From positions 19,426,413 through 19,490,412 of the forward strand of contig OY804589.1 of NCBI GenBank assembly GCA_963680875.1: a stretch of DNA of 64,000 nt, written 5' to 3'. The stretch comes from Bathymodiolus brooksi. Lineage: Eukaryota; Mollusca; Bivalvia; Mytilida; Modiolidae. Below the pieces are notes generated by a model. That model did not search any database and was not told where the DNA came from. It saw only the letters and a list, made by a program, of their open reading frames with translations. The translations under genes and the position numbers were made by a program. Of the stretch, positions 60,601 through 61,985 are shown piece by piece (position 1 is the stretch's first letter; each line of letters starts with the position of its first letter).

Positions 60601-61332
60601 CACATAGCGGTAAAGACTAAAGGCAACAACTAGTTGGCTCGGAGTCGGTATGCTGTGCCCAATGGAGCGACATAAGCTACGTGCATTGTTGTTCTAATGA
60701 GTTATCACTATAAACATTTGAATCTACTTTGCAAACTCCGACACGTTAAAAAATTATATTAATCGTTAAAATCATAGAAGAAATTTTGCTTCCCTTGGAA
60801 GAGTTACTATAATTCGATACACAGTTGGTATGTATTTCTGCATATTGCACTTATTATGCTGTGCAGATAAGTCGTTCCGTACTTACAAATAGATCAATGA
60901 AAATTAGAGTCATCAAATCAGTTCAGCTTTACAAATTAAGATTTGAAAAGTAGTAATTTGATTGGCCAAGCAAAGGTCATCTTATTGAGACCCTTTATCT
61001 CAGCTACATGATCTTGATGTTAGAACATGGGGTAAAAATTCAAAAATATTATCCACGTATGATATCATAAGTGTAATTTTATGCCGTTATCTAAAATTAC
61101 ATGACGTTTAAGTTAAAGATTGAAGAAACTATAAGCATTGAACAGCTACGAATTCAAATGAAAGGTTTTAAAAAGCTGTACATGTATATGGGAATATTCT
61201 GTATGTGTTTATATCACATAATATTGGATAAATTATAAATTTTAAGCTACAAATACTTTTCTTTCTAAATAACCACTTACCAGCGCTTGATGAACAAACT
61301 TTGAAAACCAGTAATAAAATTAGTCCCAACAT
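9486..61332 (-). CDS. Receptor-type protein tyrosine phosphatase, Ig(3)-TSP1(2)-TM-PTP D1-pseudo-D2 (whole gene, 24 coding exons)
   Basis: I assembled this from splice sites and phase continuity. It encodes about 1,058 residues: signal peptide 1-17, Ig domains about 18-93, 94-170 and 171-247, TSP1 domains 248-305 and 306-363, membrane helix about 374-396, juxtamembrane region to about 510, PTP D1 about 510-800 and D2 about 803-1058. D1 has KNRY, the WPD loop (Asp about 674), the P-loop [10 protein letters not shown] (Cys about 706, Arg about 712) and the Q-loop Gln (about 750), so it should hydrolyse phosphotyrosine on the cytoplasmic side of the membrane. D2 keeps the fold but lacks the catalytic Cys, Arg and WPD. 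The family assignment is secure because the PTP motifs are unmistakable and run in order through eight consecutive D1 exons. The ligand is unknown. The junction between exons 8 and 9 is uncertain, and exon 1 has two alternatives. Three donors are weak (GTTATT, GTTGGA, GTTAGT), but phase supports each of them. Confidence 0.9.
10221..10356 (-). CDS. RPTP exon 23, PTP D2 (dead P-loop)
   Basis: A 136-nt exon, phase 2 to 0, acceptor TCATCAG and donor GTAAGT. The P-loop position reads SNGAKNCG instead of SAGxGRTG, so the phosphate-binding Arg is lost as well. It continues into [19 protein letters not shown], matching the closing helices of a PTP domain, where the Q-loop would lie. Confidence 0.9.
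11168..11304 (-). CDS. RPTP exon 22, PTP D2 (WPD loop absent)
   Basis: A 137-nt exon, phase 0 to 2, acceptor TTTCAG and donor GTAGGT. Where D1 has the WPD loop this exon reads [14 protein letters not shown], so there is no general-acid WPD. It ends PDPVTVVS, where an active domain would read VHC: the catalytic Cys is replaced by Ser. Confidence 0.88.
11848..11970 (-). CDS. RPTP exon 21, PTP D2
   Basis: A 123-nt exon, phase 0-0, acceptor TGCAAG and donor GTGAAA. It encodes [20 protein letters not shown] and continues [20 protein letters not shown] with a final Lys. It lies where YWP and YG.f.V would be, and the YWP core is missing. Confidence 0.85.
11971..12771. other. RPTP intron with R3 repeat fragments
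   Basis: Contains an AT/AC microsatellite near 11990-12020 and two fragments of the R3 family (TTTGTCCTTTTGCCTCTTTT and GGTCTTTCTCTTTTGGCCAA) at about 12118-12200 and 12290-12380. Confidence 0.5.
12772..12900 (-). CDS. RPTP exon 20, PTP D2
   Basis: A 129-nt exon, phase 0-0, acceptor TTTCAG and donor GTACAC. It encodes [20 protein letters not shown], then [20 protein letters not shown], the D2 versions of YIATQGPLP and DFWRMvwe..s.tIVML. Confidence 0.9.
13010..13160. repeat. Dispersed repeat R3 (copy)
   Basis: GGAGGGTTCATGTCTTATTT ... TTTGCCAGTTTCTCTGAAAT ... GCCCCTTCGATATTCTC. Relatives lie at 16.59 kb and, inverted, at 7.3 and 27.0 kb. Confidence 0.65.
13163..13390 (+). repeat. Dispersed repeat R2 (copy 1)
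   Basis: TGGTAATAACAAAATTACCG ... CTTACAAAGGGAAAGTCAAA ... TGACCCTGACTTGGTACAGG ... CCTCCCGCTCTCATTACGG. It occurs five times in this window in both orientations, all within introns of the RPTP. Family class unknown. Confidence 0.75.
13680..13735. repeat. Short tandem repeat (CTCACTGTAGTGTAT, 3 copies)
   Basis: Three copies of a roughly 17-23-bp unit with CTCACTGTAGTGTA as core. Confidence 0.7.
14141..14243. mobile_element. Hairpin MITE, family H1 (copy 2)
   Basis: Arms GAGGGTGTTATGATAGATTA and the complement GTAAACTACCACAACACCCT, with the same inner words (CACACGAAGAAAA, TATCACC) as 5752-5878. Confidence 0.68.
14244..15436. other. RPTP intron, lower part, with SINE S2
   Basis: Open frames here (to 151 codons) read through a SINE and show no recognisable protein motif. 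The segment GGCAAACTTCGGTCTGAGAA matches part of the 6.3-kb region and is probably another interspersed repeat. Confidence 0.5.
15040..15320 (-). mobile_element. tRNA-headed SINE, family S2 (copy 2)
   Basis: GCTTTGTACTAGAACAACAT ... ATTCTGATTCCGAGCCAACC ... ACTCGAACTCATGACC ... ATGCTGACCATTACACCACT. Read on the minus strand, the last two blocks are the B box (GAGTTCGAGTCC-like) and A box (GGTGTAATGGTCAGC) of a tRNA promoter. Confidence 0.72.
15437..15510 (-). CDS. RPTP exon 19, PTP D2
   Basis: A 74-nt exon, phase 1 to 0, acceptor TTTACAG and donor GTATGT. It encodes [20 protein letters not shown] then VQVP, which aligns with the D.xRvyL...YINAvfV strand of RPTP D2 domains. Confidence 0.88.
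15668..15925 (+). mobile_element. tRNA-headed dispersed repeat S1 (full copy)
   Basis: It starts with a head resembling a tRNA (GGTAGCTGGATTTACAACTA as A-box region, TTTCGAATACC as B-box region), followed by the conserved body ending TAAACACCATAACCCT. The promoter-like layout suggests a SINE. Confidence 0.72.
16460..16559 (-). CDS. RPTP exon 18, start of PTP D2
   Basis: A 100-nt exon, phase 0 to 1, acceptor TTTTAG and donor GTTAGT. It opens [18 protein letters not shown] and ends [17 protein letters not shown] replaces the KNRY of an active domain. Phase matches on both sides, which supports the weak donor. Confidence 0.82.
16590..16995. repeat. R3 repeat with internal tandem expansion
   Basis: The phrase TTTCTCTGGATTGTCCTTTT recurs four to five times with CCCCTTCGGTATTCTCTAAC between, a tandem growth of the R3 unit. 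Inverted R3 relatives occur at 17.23-17.40 kb and 26.99-27.31 kb. Not coding. Confidence 0.7.
17225..17405. repeat. R3 repeat (inverted fragment)
   Basis: ACAACGATCTACAAATCAAT ... CACCGGGGGAGAACACAGGT ... AGTGGCACCCGCCG. It shares this text with 18.42-18.50 and 26.99-27.31 kb and faces the copy at 16.59 kb. Confidence 0.6.
17439..17588 (-). CDS. RPTP exon 17, end of D1 and inter-domain linker
   Basis: A 150-nt exon, phase 0-0, acceptor TTTACAG and donor GTACGG. It starts [14 protein letters not shown], the usual Q-Y-x-F-x-H-x-A-L-E helix that closes a PTP domain, and continues with a charged linker ending INEEFK, which begins D2. Confidence 0.92.
17660..17925 (-). mobile_element. tRNA-headed dispersed repeat S1 (full copy)
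   Basis: Reverse-oriented full copy: body from GGTTATGGTGTGTAATGCCA to the head at TAGTTGTAAATCCAACTATC. It fills most of the intron between exons 16 and 17 and stops about 70 bases from the exon 16 donor. Confidence 0.75.
17992..18127 (-). CDS. RPTP exon 16, PTP D1 P-loop and Q-loop
   Basis: A 136-nt exon, phase 2 to 0, acceptor ATTACAG and donor GTAAGT. It completes the P-loop as SAGIGRTG with the phosphate-binding Arg (about 712) and ends [12 protein letters not shown], where Gln (about 750) is the Q-loop residue. All active-site requirements are met, so D1 should be a working phosphatase. Confidence 0.94.
18690..18875 (-). repeat. Dispersed repeat R2 (copy 2)
   Basis: Reverse-oriented: GATTCAACCCACCATTCCTT ... 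CAGTTTTCCGGTTGTTGATT ... GGTAATTTTGTTATTACCC. Confidence 0.75.
19100..19248 (-). CDS. RPTP exon 15, PTP D1 WPD loop and catalytic Cys
   Basis: A 149-nt exon, phase 0 to 2, acceptor ACCTAG and donor GTAAGC. It contains [14 protein letters not shown] with the general-acid Asp (about 674) and ends PLLVHC with the nucleophilic Cys (about 706). The split codon AG|T gives the Ser that follows Cys. Confidence 0.94.
19249..20071. other. RPTP intron 14
   Basis: Holds an S1 fragment (about 19600-19720) and a short homopolymer C/A patch at 19853-19885. Nothing else recognisable. Confidence 0.5.
20072..20200 (-). CDS. RPTP exon 14, PTP D1 (KCxxYWP motif)
   Basis: A 129-nt exon, phase 0-0, acceptor ATTTAG and weak donor GTTGGA. 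It opens [20 protein letters not shown], the conserved KC..YWP motif, and ends [10 protein letters not shown] 4.8-kb intron containing a transposon and an RT relic separates it from exon 13. Confidence 0.9.
20245..20480 (+). repeat. Dispersed repeat R2 (copy 3)
   Basis: GGGTAATAACAAAATTACCT ... CAACCGGAAAACTGGGAAAA ... CCTGACTTGGTACAGGCATT ... CCTCCCGCTTCCATTACGG. Confidence 0.78.
20672..21680 (-). pseudogene. Degenerate reverse transcriptase with YIDD box (Penelope-like element suspected)
   Basis: On the minus strand, successive frames give [11 protein letters not shown] (about 21.53 kb), [16 protein letters not shown] (about 21.3 kb), [20 protein letters not shown] (about 21.25 kb), [14 protein letters not shown] (about 21.12 kb), then [20 protein letters not shown] and [18 protein letters not shown] is the RT catalytic motif. 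Frameshifts and a stop separate the blocks. The text matches a reverse transcriptase group common in molluscs and cnidarians; the Penelope assignment is from memory and unverified. Confidence 0.7.
21678..21800 (+). repeat. Dispersed repeat S1 (5' head fragment)
   Basis: GGGCCGTCGTGGTCGCGATC ... CACTAACGTTGTGAGGTA, then a deletion to GGCGTTACACACCATAACCC. Confidence 0.7.
22020..22095. repeat. Single relative of the 74-bp array unit
   Basis: GACTATTGGGTGGAGCATAC ... AATAGTCCACCAGCAGAGAT matches the unit tandemly repeated at 44.84-46.01 kb. It is a solitary copy next to the transposon. Confidence 0.7.
22149..24469 (+). mobile_element. Complete Tc1/mariner-superfamily DNA transposon
   Basis: Inverted ends of about 110 bp begin AAGTAATAATTTTTTGA and are about three-quarters identical. 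TA lies immediately outside both ends (22147-22148 and 24470-24471), the target duplication of this superfamily. The 2.3-kb body carries one transposase gene. It is inserted in the intron between RPTP exons 13 and 14. Confidence 0.88.
22532..23807 (+). pseudogene. DDE transposase with long D-E spacing, one frameshift near the 3' end
   Basis: 402 codons open from ATG 22532. An N-terminal helix-turn-helix region (about 30-60) is followed by the catalytic triad: Asp 169 in YLDETW, Asp 261 in [10 protein letters not shown] and Glu 345 in [16 protein letters not shown], with 83 residues between the last two. Ordinary Tc1/mariner elements have 34-41, so this resembles the DD82E ('Sailor'-like) group. 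After about 23645 the conserved C-terminus continues one frame over ([13 protein letters not shown] to a [10 protein letters not shown] tail, stop 23805-23807), so a single-base indel near the GGGGG run breaks it. Otherwise it is well preserved. Confidence 0.85.
24582..24945 (-). mobile_element. S1 repeat interrupted by an R2 repeat
   Basis: S1 starts GGGCTATGGTGTTTAACGTC and runs to CCACTGACCCGTCGCAA. R2 (AAGGGTAATAATACAATTAC ... GGTGGGTTGAATCAGA) follows at about 24700-24866, then S1 resumes with GCACATACTGTTGTATTGAG. The R2 copy inserted into an existing S1. Confidence 0.75.
25003..25100 (-). CDS. RPTP exon 13, PTP D1 (FWRM-like helix)
   Basis: A 98-nt exon, phase 1 to 0, acceptor TTTACAG and non-typical donor GTTATT. 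It encodes [16 protein letters not shown], then [14 protein letters not shown], matching the (D)FWRMvWe..s.iVMLT motif of classical PTPs, with His for the usual Phe. Confidence 0.9.
25140..25405 (-). mobile_element. tRNA-headed dispersed repeat S1 (full copy)
   Basis: Full-length reverse-oriented copy from TAAGGTGTTTAACGCCACTT to the head TTTTAGATCCAACCACCATA. Confidence 0.75.
25650..25760. repeat. Inverted single relative of the 74-bp array unit
   Basis: CCTCTGCTGGCGGACTATTG ... CCGAAGGTATCATGGGCACA is the reverse complement of the 74-bp unit with mismatches, followed by GTTTCGGCACTGACATGGGT, which is not in the array. Confidence 0.65.
26119..26155 (-). CDS. RPTP exon 12, PTP D1 micro-exon
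   Basis: A 37-nt exon, phase 0 to 1, acceptor TTCCAG and donor GTAATT. It encodes [12 protein letters not shown], corresponding to the family motif (F/Y)IATQGP. Placement is fixed by phase and by the flanking PTP motifs. Confidence 0.9.
26156..26753. other. RPTP intron 11, no recognisable element
   Basis: AT-rich intron; no repeat shared with the rest of the window and no ORF noticed. Confidence 0.5.
26754..26830 (-). CDS. RPTP exon 11, PTP D1 (pTyr loop)
   Basis: A 77-nt exon, phase 1 to 0, acceptor AACAG and donor GTGAGT. It encodes [20 protein letters not shown] then ANYID, the conserved YDHSRV and DY(I/V)NAN(Y) strands of classical PTPs. Confidence 0.92.
26831..27560. other. RPTP intron 10 with an R3 copy
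   Basis: An inverted R3 repeat occupies about 26990-27310 (GAGAAAACCAAAGGGGCAAT ... AATCGGGGGTGATCACAGGT ... CGAGGGTCCTCCTACAAACA). The remainder is plain AT-rich DNA. Confidence 0.6.
27561..27648 (-). CDS. RPTP exon 10, PTP D1 (KNRY motif)
   Basis: An 88-nt exon, phase 0 to 1, acceptor TTTAG and donor GTAAGT. It encodes [20 protein letters not shown] then [13 protein letters not shown] is the conserved D1 motif that starts the phosphotyrosine-recognition loop, completed as YDHSRV by the next exon. Confidence 0.9.
27658..27684. repeat. AT microsatellite
   Basis: About 13 AT dinucleotides directly upstream (in gene direction) of the exon 10 acceptor. Confidence 0.9.
27962..28222 (+). mobile_element. 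tRNA-headed dispersed repeat S1 (full copy)
   Basis: GGGGCAGTGGTGGTCGTGAT ... GGTAGTTGGATTTACAACTA ... through the body to GGCGTTAAGCCCCACAATCC. One of the best preserved heads. Confidence 0.78.
28460..28519 (-). other. Possible 60-nt cassette exon of the RPTP
   Basis: Between exons 9 and 10 there is a 60-nt open segment in phase 0-0, bounded by CTACAG and GTGTAA (or GTAAGT two bases further, which would shift the frame). It would add [20 protein letters not shown] near the D1 N-terminus. Exons 9 and 10 join correctly without it and the resulting protein looks normal, so this is only a candidate. Confidence 0.2.
28622..31847. repeat. 48-bp tandem array (about 67 copies) with higher-order duplication
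   Basis: The unit is CCTGTAAACAATTTACTAGG plus AATACAGCTTTTACCTAGTA and TCATTAAT. Variant units recur at fixed offsets: GTTTTTACC at 28891 and 30475 (33 units), CAACTTACTAGG at 29401 and 31033 (34 units), AATAGAGC at 30181 and 31525 (28 units). The array is therefore two copies of a roughly 1.6-kb block, the second shortened by six units. The unit is 16 codons, so long open frames exist on both strands ([16 protein letters not shown] repeated on minus); these are by-products. It lies in the intron between exons 9 and 10. Confidence 0.95.
31975..32120. repeat. R3-like fragment
   Basis: TTCATTCTGTGTCTTGCGTC ... TTGTCCTGTCTGTTTTCGAA ... matches R3 words. It ends about 25 bases from the exon 9 donor. 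Confidence 0.5.
32145..32362 (-). CDS. RPTP exon 9, juxtamembrane and start of PTP D1
   Basis: The acceptor is a tandem CAGAAG, so the exon may start at 32365 or 32362. Translation gives REDQMYINI, an acidic/Ser-rich linker, MTYENI, then the N-terminal PTP helix ending [12 protein letters not shown] at a GTAATT donor in phase 0. MYINI and TYENI carry Y-x-N, the pattern preferred by Grb2-type SH2 domains when phosphorylated. Confidence 0.78.
32366..33312. other. RPTP intron 8
   Basis: No repeat recognised. Small open frames here show no motif. A missed small exon would resolve the exon 8-9 junction problem, but I could not identify one. Confidence 0.45.
33329..33459 (-). CDS. RPTP exon 8, juxtamembrane (3' end uncertain)
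   Basis: The acceptor ATTAG at 33460-33462 completes Arg and continues [24 protein letters not shown]. Three donors are possible: GTAAGA (exon ends 33329), GTATTG (ends 33371, after FRT) and GTAAAC (ends 33313). The last would give TGA at the junction with the nearest acceptor of exon 9. GTAAGA needs the second AG of the CAGAAG acceptor; GTATTG works with either AG. Tyr about 417 lies in a Y-S-N motif. Confidence 0.65.
33499..33650 (-). repeat. Dispersed repeat R2 (copy 5)
   Basis: TTAGAAATGCCTGTACCAAG ... AGTTTTCCGGTTGTTGACTG ... GGTAATTTTGTTATTACC. It lies about 40 bases from the exon 8 acceptor and is flanked by the short direct repeat TCAGAAAGCTAAACATTC, a likely target duplication. Confidence 0.75.
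34221..34323 (-). CDS. RPTP exon 7, transmembrane segment
   Basis: A 103-nt exon, acceptor TTACAG, donor GTAAAA, entering in phase 1 and leaving in phase 2. It encodes a short stalk ([10 protein letters not shown]) and a single hydrophobic helix, [20 protein letters not shown], followed by Cys-Val-Lys-Arg. With the Arg run at the start of exon 8 this makes a positive stop-transfer, placing the PTP domains in the cytoplasm. Confidence 0.88.
34560..34703 (-). pseudogene. Broken third TSP1 exon of the RPTP
   Basis: It lies between exon 6 and the membrane exon, in the correct orientation, and keeps a TTTAG acceptor with the same TAAATGG start as the two live TSP1 exons. Translation in the expected phase gives a TSP1 core ([20 protein letters not shown], then NNPEP), but with TGA where the first ladder Trp should be and TAA four codons later. 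Past NNPEP the pattern is lost and I see no donor. It looks like a dead module skipped by splicing. The far boundary is approximate. Confidence 0.75.
35159..35332 (-). CDS. RPTP exon 6, thrombospondin type-1 domain B
   Basis: A 174-nt exon in phase 1-1, acceptor CTATTAG and donor GTATGT. It encodes a TSP1 repeat with [23 protein letters not shown] and SPVNGGSPC. It has the same length and phase as exon 5 and nearly the same sequence, so one is a duplicate of the other. It splices either to the membrane exon (G + AG = Glu) or, ancestrally, to the broken TSP1 exon at 34.6 kb. Confidence 0.9.
35622..35812 (-). mobile_element. tRNA-Leu/Ser-derived SINE, family S3 (copy 1)
   Basis: On the minus strand it has GGATGTTACCGAGTGATCTA (A-box region), a long variable-arm-like stretch GCTAAGCGAATGGTGCTGCA, and a B-box region GAGTTCAATCCC. 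The layout is that of a class II tRNA (Leu or Ser). Confidence 0.72.
36000..36340. repeat. Degenerate ~60-bp tandem repeat
   Basis: Words such as TAATATGTGTCTTTATATTACCTG, TAGGTAATT and GATGAACAA recur three or four times. A related series lies at about 47150-47340. Origin unknown. Confidence 0.55.
36376..36545 (-). mobile_element. tRNA-Leu/Ser-derived SINE, family S3 (copy 2)
   Basis: Minus strand: GATGACGTGGCCGAGTAGTC, GGCGCTGGACATAATGCTAA, then GGGGTTCAAATCCCGTCGAG. The A box (TGGCCGAGTAGTC) and B box (GGTTCAAATCC) are near perfect. Tail region shared with the other two copies (TTAGAATTAGATCT on plus). Confidence 0.8.
36838..36980 (-). mobile_element. tRNA-Leu/Ser-derived SINE, family S3 (copy 3, head truncated)
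   Basis: Same family, but the head ends at GCGCCCTAGACC and is joined to unrelated DNA. Confidence 0.7.
36974..37070. repeat. Imperfect inverted repeat with GGGATGATA words
   Basis: CCTTTTCATGTCAGCCCCGG ... GGTATCATCCC on one side and GGGATGATATGGAAAAGG on the other form an imperfect hairpin. It abuts the truncated SINE. Confidence 0.55.
37080..37599. other. RPTP intron 5, plain stretch
   Basis: No feature recognised. The phrase GTGAATCGTGACGAG and variants (near 37304, 37325, 37596, 37625) recur a few times. Confidence 0.4.
37863..38154. mobile_element. Palindromic hAT-like MITE inside the LINE
   Basis: A 292-bp near-complete palindrome: CACAGGCACTCGGGTACACT at one end and its complement at the other, arms of over 100 bp. 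It is flanked by ATTCTACT and GTTCTACT, an 8-bp target duplication with one mismatch, as hAT elements make. It splits the LINE C-terminus between CQLCKVE and [10 protein letters not shown]. Confidence 0.82.
38546..38842. mobile_element. PIF/Harbinger-like MITE, family P1 (copy 1)
   Basis: Ends GGGAACGACCATTTAACTTG and AAGGTCGGTCCC, flanked by TTA on both sides (38543-38545 and 38843-38845). The 3-bp TWA target site and G-rich ends fit PIF/Harbinger. Inserted in the LINE. Confidence 0.78.
39000..39214. mobile_element. PIF/Harbinger-like MITE, family P1 (copy 2)
   Basis: Ends GTGAACGACCATTTAACTTG and AATGGTCGGTCCC, flanked by TAA on both sides (38997-38999 and 39215-39217). The interior matches copy 1 (ATTCTGATTTTGGTGGAGGA). 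It sits between the RT and C-terminal parts of the LINE. Confidence 0.8.
39200..40187 (-). pseudogene. LINE reverse transcriptase
   Basis: [31 protein letters not shown], then [20 protein letters not shown], a frameshifted SACADD (the catalytic xADD), then [13 protein letters not shown]...GYKLQ and [16 protein letters not shown]. These are RT blocks in order. The ADD block lies in a different frame from its neighbours, next to stops. Confidence 0.78.
40350..41034 (-). pseudogene. LINE APE-type endonuclease domain
   Basis: [50 protein letters not shown] (near 40.53 kb) and VSDYHPFSI (near 40.33 kb) are the N, EHW, GD-N and SDH motifs of LINE endonucleases. A frameshift splits it near 40.59 kb, and SDH reads SDYH. 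Confidence 0.75.
41094..41962 (-). pseudogene. LINE polar/coiled-coil region
   Basis: Two overlapping frames with Lys/Glu-rich stretches ([18 protein letters not shown]) and Ser/Thr/Asn-rich text. It sits between the PHD finger and the endonuclease. Not otherwise recognised. Confidence 0.45.
41990..42869 (-). pseudogene. LINE ORF1-like protein with broken PHD finger
   Basis: An open stretch of 240 codons from 42869 ends [14 protein letters not shown] then TGA where Cys is expected. Reading on gives [18 protein letters not shown] and ICTLCQNG, so C-x-C/x-C...H-W-x-H-Y-K-C...C-x-x-C, a PHD-type zinc finger, is evident but interrupted by a TGA and a TAG. Confidence 0.68.
43190..43670 (-). pseudogene. 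LINE SGNH-hydrolase-like segment
   Basis: Starts [20 protein letters not shown], then [26 protein letters not shown] and HVFLLATN. The I-S-D-S-K-G-R-Y-L block resembles block I (GDS-like) of SGNH hydrolases. At least three in-frame stops. Confidence 0.6.
43681..44513. other. RPTP intron 5, upper end
   Basis: AT-rich. The only feature is a perfect hairpin at 44302-44337: AACCAAGGATTTATA, a 6-base loop, then its exact complement. Confidence 0.6.
44514..44687 (-). CDS. RPTP exon 5, thrombospondin type-1 domain A
   Basis: A 174-nt exon in phase 1-1, acceptor CTATAG and donor GTATTT. It encodes a TSP1 repeat with the Trp ladder WSSWGNW, then [16 protein letters not shown] and the later cysteines of SPCPG, VSC and LC: six Cys in the usual TSP1 spacing. 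It belongs to the ectodomain. It is very similar to exon 6, and the similarity extends into the flanking intron. Confidence 0.9.
44838..46008. repeat. 74-bp tandem array (about 16 copies)
   Basis: The unit starts GACTACTGGGTAGATGATAC and contains AATAGTCCACCAGCAGAGGT and CAACCTAGTGATAGTAACAC. Two variants (ATAACTCC / ACACCTCC) alternate in the middle, hinting at a two-unit higher-order step. The array begins 150 bases from TSP1 exon A. Solitary relatives at 22.02 and 25.65 kb show that the unit came from a dispersed element. Confidence 0.95.
46200..46455 (-). repeat. Dispersed repeat S1 (diverged copy)
   Basis: GATTGTGTTTAGCGCCAATT ... CAGTTATATC ... AGGTAATCCAACTACCTAG ... CACCCGGGCCCTC; same layout as S1, but the middle is diverged. 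Confidence 0.55.
46984..47143. mobile_element. P1 MITE (copy 3, truncated)
   Basis: TTA then GGGACGGACCATTTAACTTC, and interior TCTGATTTTGGTGGAGGAAA ... TCATATAACCTAATGTTAAA as in the two copies inside the LINE. The other end is missing. Confidence 0.7.
47150..47345. repeat. Degenerate ~60-bp tandem repeat (same series as 36.0 kb)
   Basis: GATAATATGTGTCT, TAATACCTAAC and GATGAAC words recur three times with a period near 60 bases. Confidence 0.5.
47385..47505 (+). repeat. S2-like SINE fragment
   Basis: ATAGTCTTTGGTTTGACCCG ... CATGGTAACTATAACACCAC matches the head and junction of S2 in reverse. Confidence 0.5.
47863..48093 (-). CDS. RPTP exon 4, immunoglobulin domain 3
   Basis: A 231-nt exon in phase 1-1, acceptor TTTCAG and donor GTATGT. 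The Ig signature is NTTLTC, YYW and DGGRYRC, with KYGNVN shared with the other two. Sequons NTT and NST suggest N-glycosylation. It is the most divergent of the three Ig modules. Confidence 0.86.
48150..54690. repeat. 47-bp tandem array (about 135 copies) filling an RPTP intron
   Basis: The consensus unit is TATTAAGGACAGTCATGGTC, AATAAGGTCTTTTATATGTC and CTACTTG. Divergent units (TTAGTGGTCATGTTAGTATC) cluster near 48.2-48.6, 48.8-49.1 and 51.15-51.45 kb; the last two blocks are near-identical, so a roughly 2.3-kb segment was duplicated. Unique DNA interrupts the array at about 53150-53390. It occupies nearly all of the 6.9-kb intron between Ig2 and Ig3, ending about 60 bases from exon 4 and about 315 from exon 3. 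Confidence 0.95.
55005..55235 (-). CDS. RPTP exon 3, immunoglobulin domain 2
   Basis: A 231-nt exon in phase 1-1, acceptor TTACAG and donor GTACGC. It encodes an Ig domain with TTTLTC, SSFQW and DGGTYYC, closest to Ig1 (shared [11 protein letters not shown]). One N-glycosylation sequon (NHS) is visible. Its downstream intron is nearly all a 47-bp satellite array. Confidence 0.87.
55236..55765. other. RPTP intron 2, lower part
   Basis: No repeat or gene recognised. Confidence 0.45.
55767..56045. repeat. 32-bp tandem array (about 8-9 copies)
   Basis: Unit GGATCCATACAACTGTATAA plus TACATAGCTAGT, very regular. Lies in the intron between Ig1 and Ig2. Confidence 0.93.
56046..57395. other. RPTP intron 2, upper part
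   Basis: Plain AT-rich intron; small open frames show no motif. Confidence 0.45.
57396..57623 (-). CDS. RPTP exon 2, immunoglobulin domain 1
   Basis: A 228-nt exon in phase 1-1, acceptor TTTCAG and donor GTAGGT. It encodes residues 18-93 with the Ig signature: Cys about 30 in TTTLTC, Trp about 39 in FQW, and D-x-x-D-T-G-N-Y-L-C ending at Cys about 79. The segment GAKYGNVN recurs in all three Ig exons, showing they arose by duplication. The domain is short (about 75 residues), consistent with an I/V-type Ig fold in the ectodomain. Confidence 0.85.
57624..58312. other. RPTP intron 1, unduplicated part
   Basis: AT-rich, with no recognised element. The duplicated block starts just above it. Confidence 0.45.
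59110..59161 (-). CDS. RPTP exon 1a, signal peptide (proximal copy)
   Basis: ATG at 59161 begins [17 protein letters not shown], then G and a GTAAGT donor. The leader has a short hydrophobic core and a small-residue cleavage region. The phase-1 end joins exactly with the Ig1 exon (G + TG = Val). It is the copy nearest the rest of the gene, hence the default first exon. Upstream on the minus strand, about 100 bases away (near 59260), is a TATA-like TATATAC; this is only suggestive. Confidence 0.8.
59621..59790 (+). repeat. S1 head fragment in duplication copy A
   Basis: GGGGCAGTCGTGGTCGTGAT ... AAGTTGTGAGTTCGAATCCC (B-box region) ... body partly deleted to AAACACCATAATCC. Confidence 0.72.
60486..60713 (+). 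mobile_element. tRNA-headed SINE, family S2 (copy 3, cut by duplication junction)
   Basis: GATGGTGTAATGGTTAGCGT is a good A box and GTGTGTTCGATAGAC the B box; then body GGCTCGGAGTCGGTATGCTG. It ends where duplication copy B begins. Confidence 0.8.
61281..61332 (-). CDS. RPTP exon 1b, alternative signal-peptide exon (distal copy)
   Basis: The 52-nt coding part starts at ATG 61332 and ends at a GTAAGT donor in phase 1. It encodes a hydrophobic leader, [17 protein letters not shown], typical of a secretory signal. It is the duplicate of the exon at 59110-59161, differing by Ser for Asn at residue 16, and lies inside a large tandem duplication. Both copies keep start codon, donor and phase, so either could splice to the first Ig exon. 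Which one is used cannot be told from sequence. Confidence 0.7.
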
Positions 61333-61804
61333 TTTAATATTTTATTTAGTTCTGACACCCTAACACGGAAGTAGATACATGTTTGCAATTGAAATACTTG
61401 TCTACTAGACCGTGCAGTTCCACACAATATATATACTATATTCAACCGATTATTTGTTTGCCTTTAGAAAATATTATAACCAGTTTGTTTATTTATTTGT
61501 GTCGCGATCAGGTAATATTATCACTCTCCTGTTGGTACCTCTTTACATTTTGTTTCTTTGATTTTGGGTATATATAATACACTTTCTTTGTTGCTTTACT
61601 CGGTCAAATGGTCAACTATATATCTGGCTGACACCATCCCCCTCCCATTTTTGGTTGTTTACATGTGTACATTTGTTATTTTGTAATATTTAACATTGAT
61701 AACAATATAACTTTACTCAATGCGACTGATACTTGCTTCATGAATTACAGACTAATTATCAACACGATTTCTTTTTGTCATCTGTCATTACATTTTAATA
61801 GAAA

Positions 61805-61985
61805 AATGGGGACAATCCTGGTCGTGTTCGTATGGTAATTGGATTTAGAACTATCTTAGTACCACTAAAGTTGTGAGTTCGAATCCCTCTAATGGTGAGA
61901 TGTACTCAATACAAAATTATATGACAAAACTTTTCAGTGAATTGCAATAGGTCCGTGGTTAAACACCATTATCCTATCCCTAACC
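61805..61985 (+). repeat. S1 head fragment in duplication copy B
   Basis: Same element and same internal deletion as 59621-59790, so it predates the duplication. Confidence 0.72.

Larger units (their letters stand above)
58313..60713. repeat. Tandem duplication, copy A (contains exon 1a)
   Basis: It begins TTTGAATCTACTTTGCAAAC and ends inside an S2 SINE at TTGTTCTAATGAGTTATCAC. It aligns throughout with 60714-62890. It includes exon 1a, its upstream DNA, a 22-base C run at about 59430-59451, an S1 head fragment and an S2 SINE. Confidence 0.9.
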
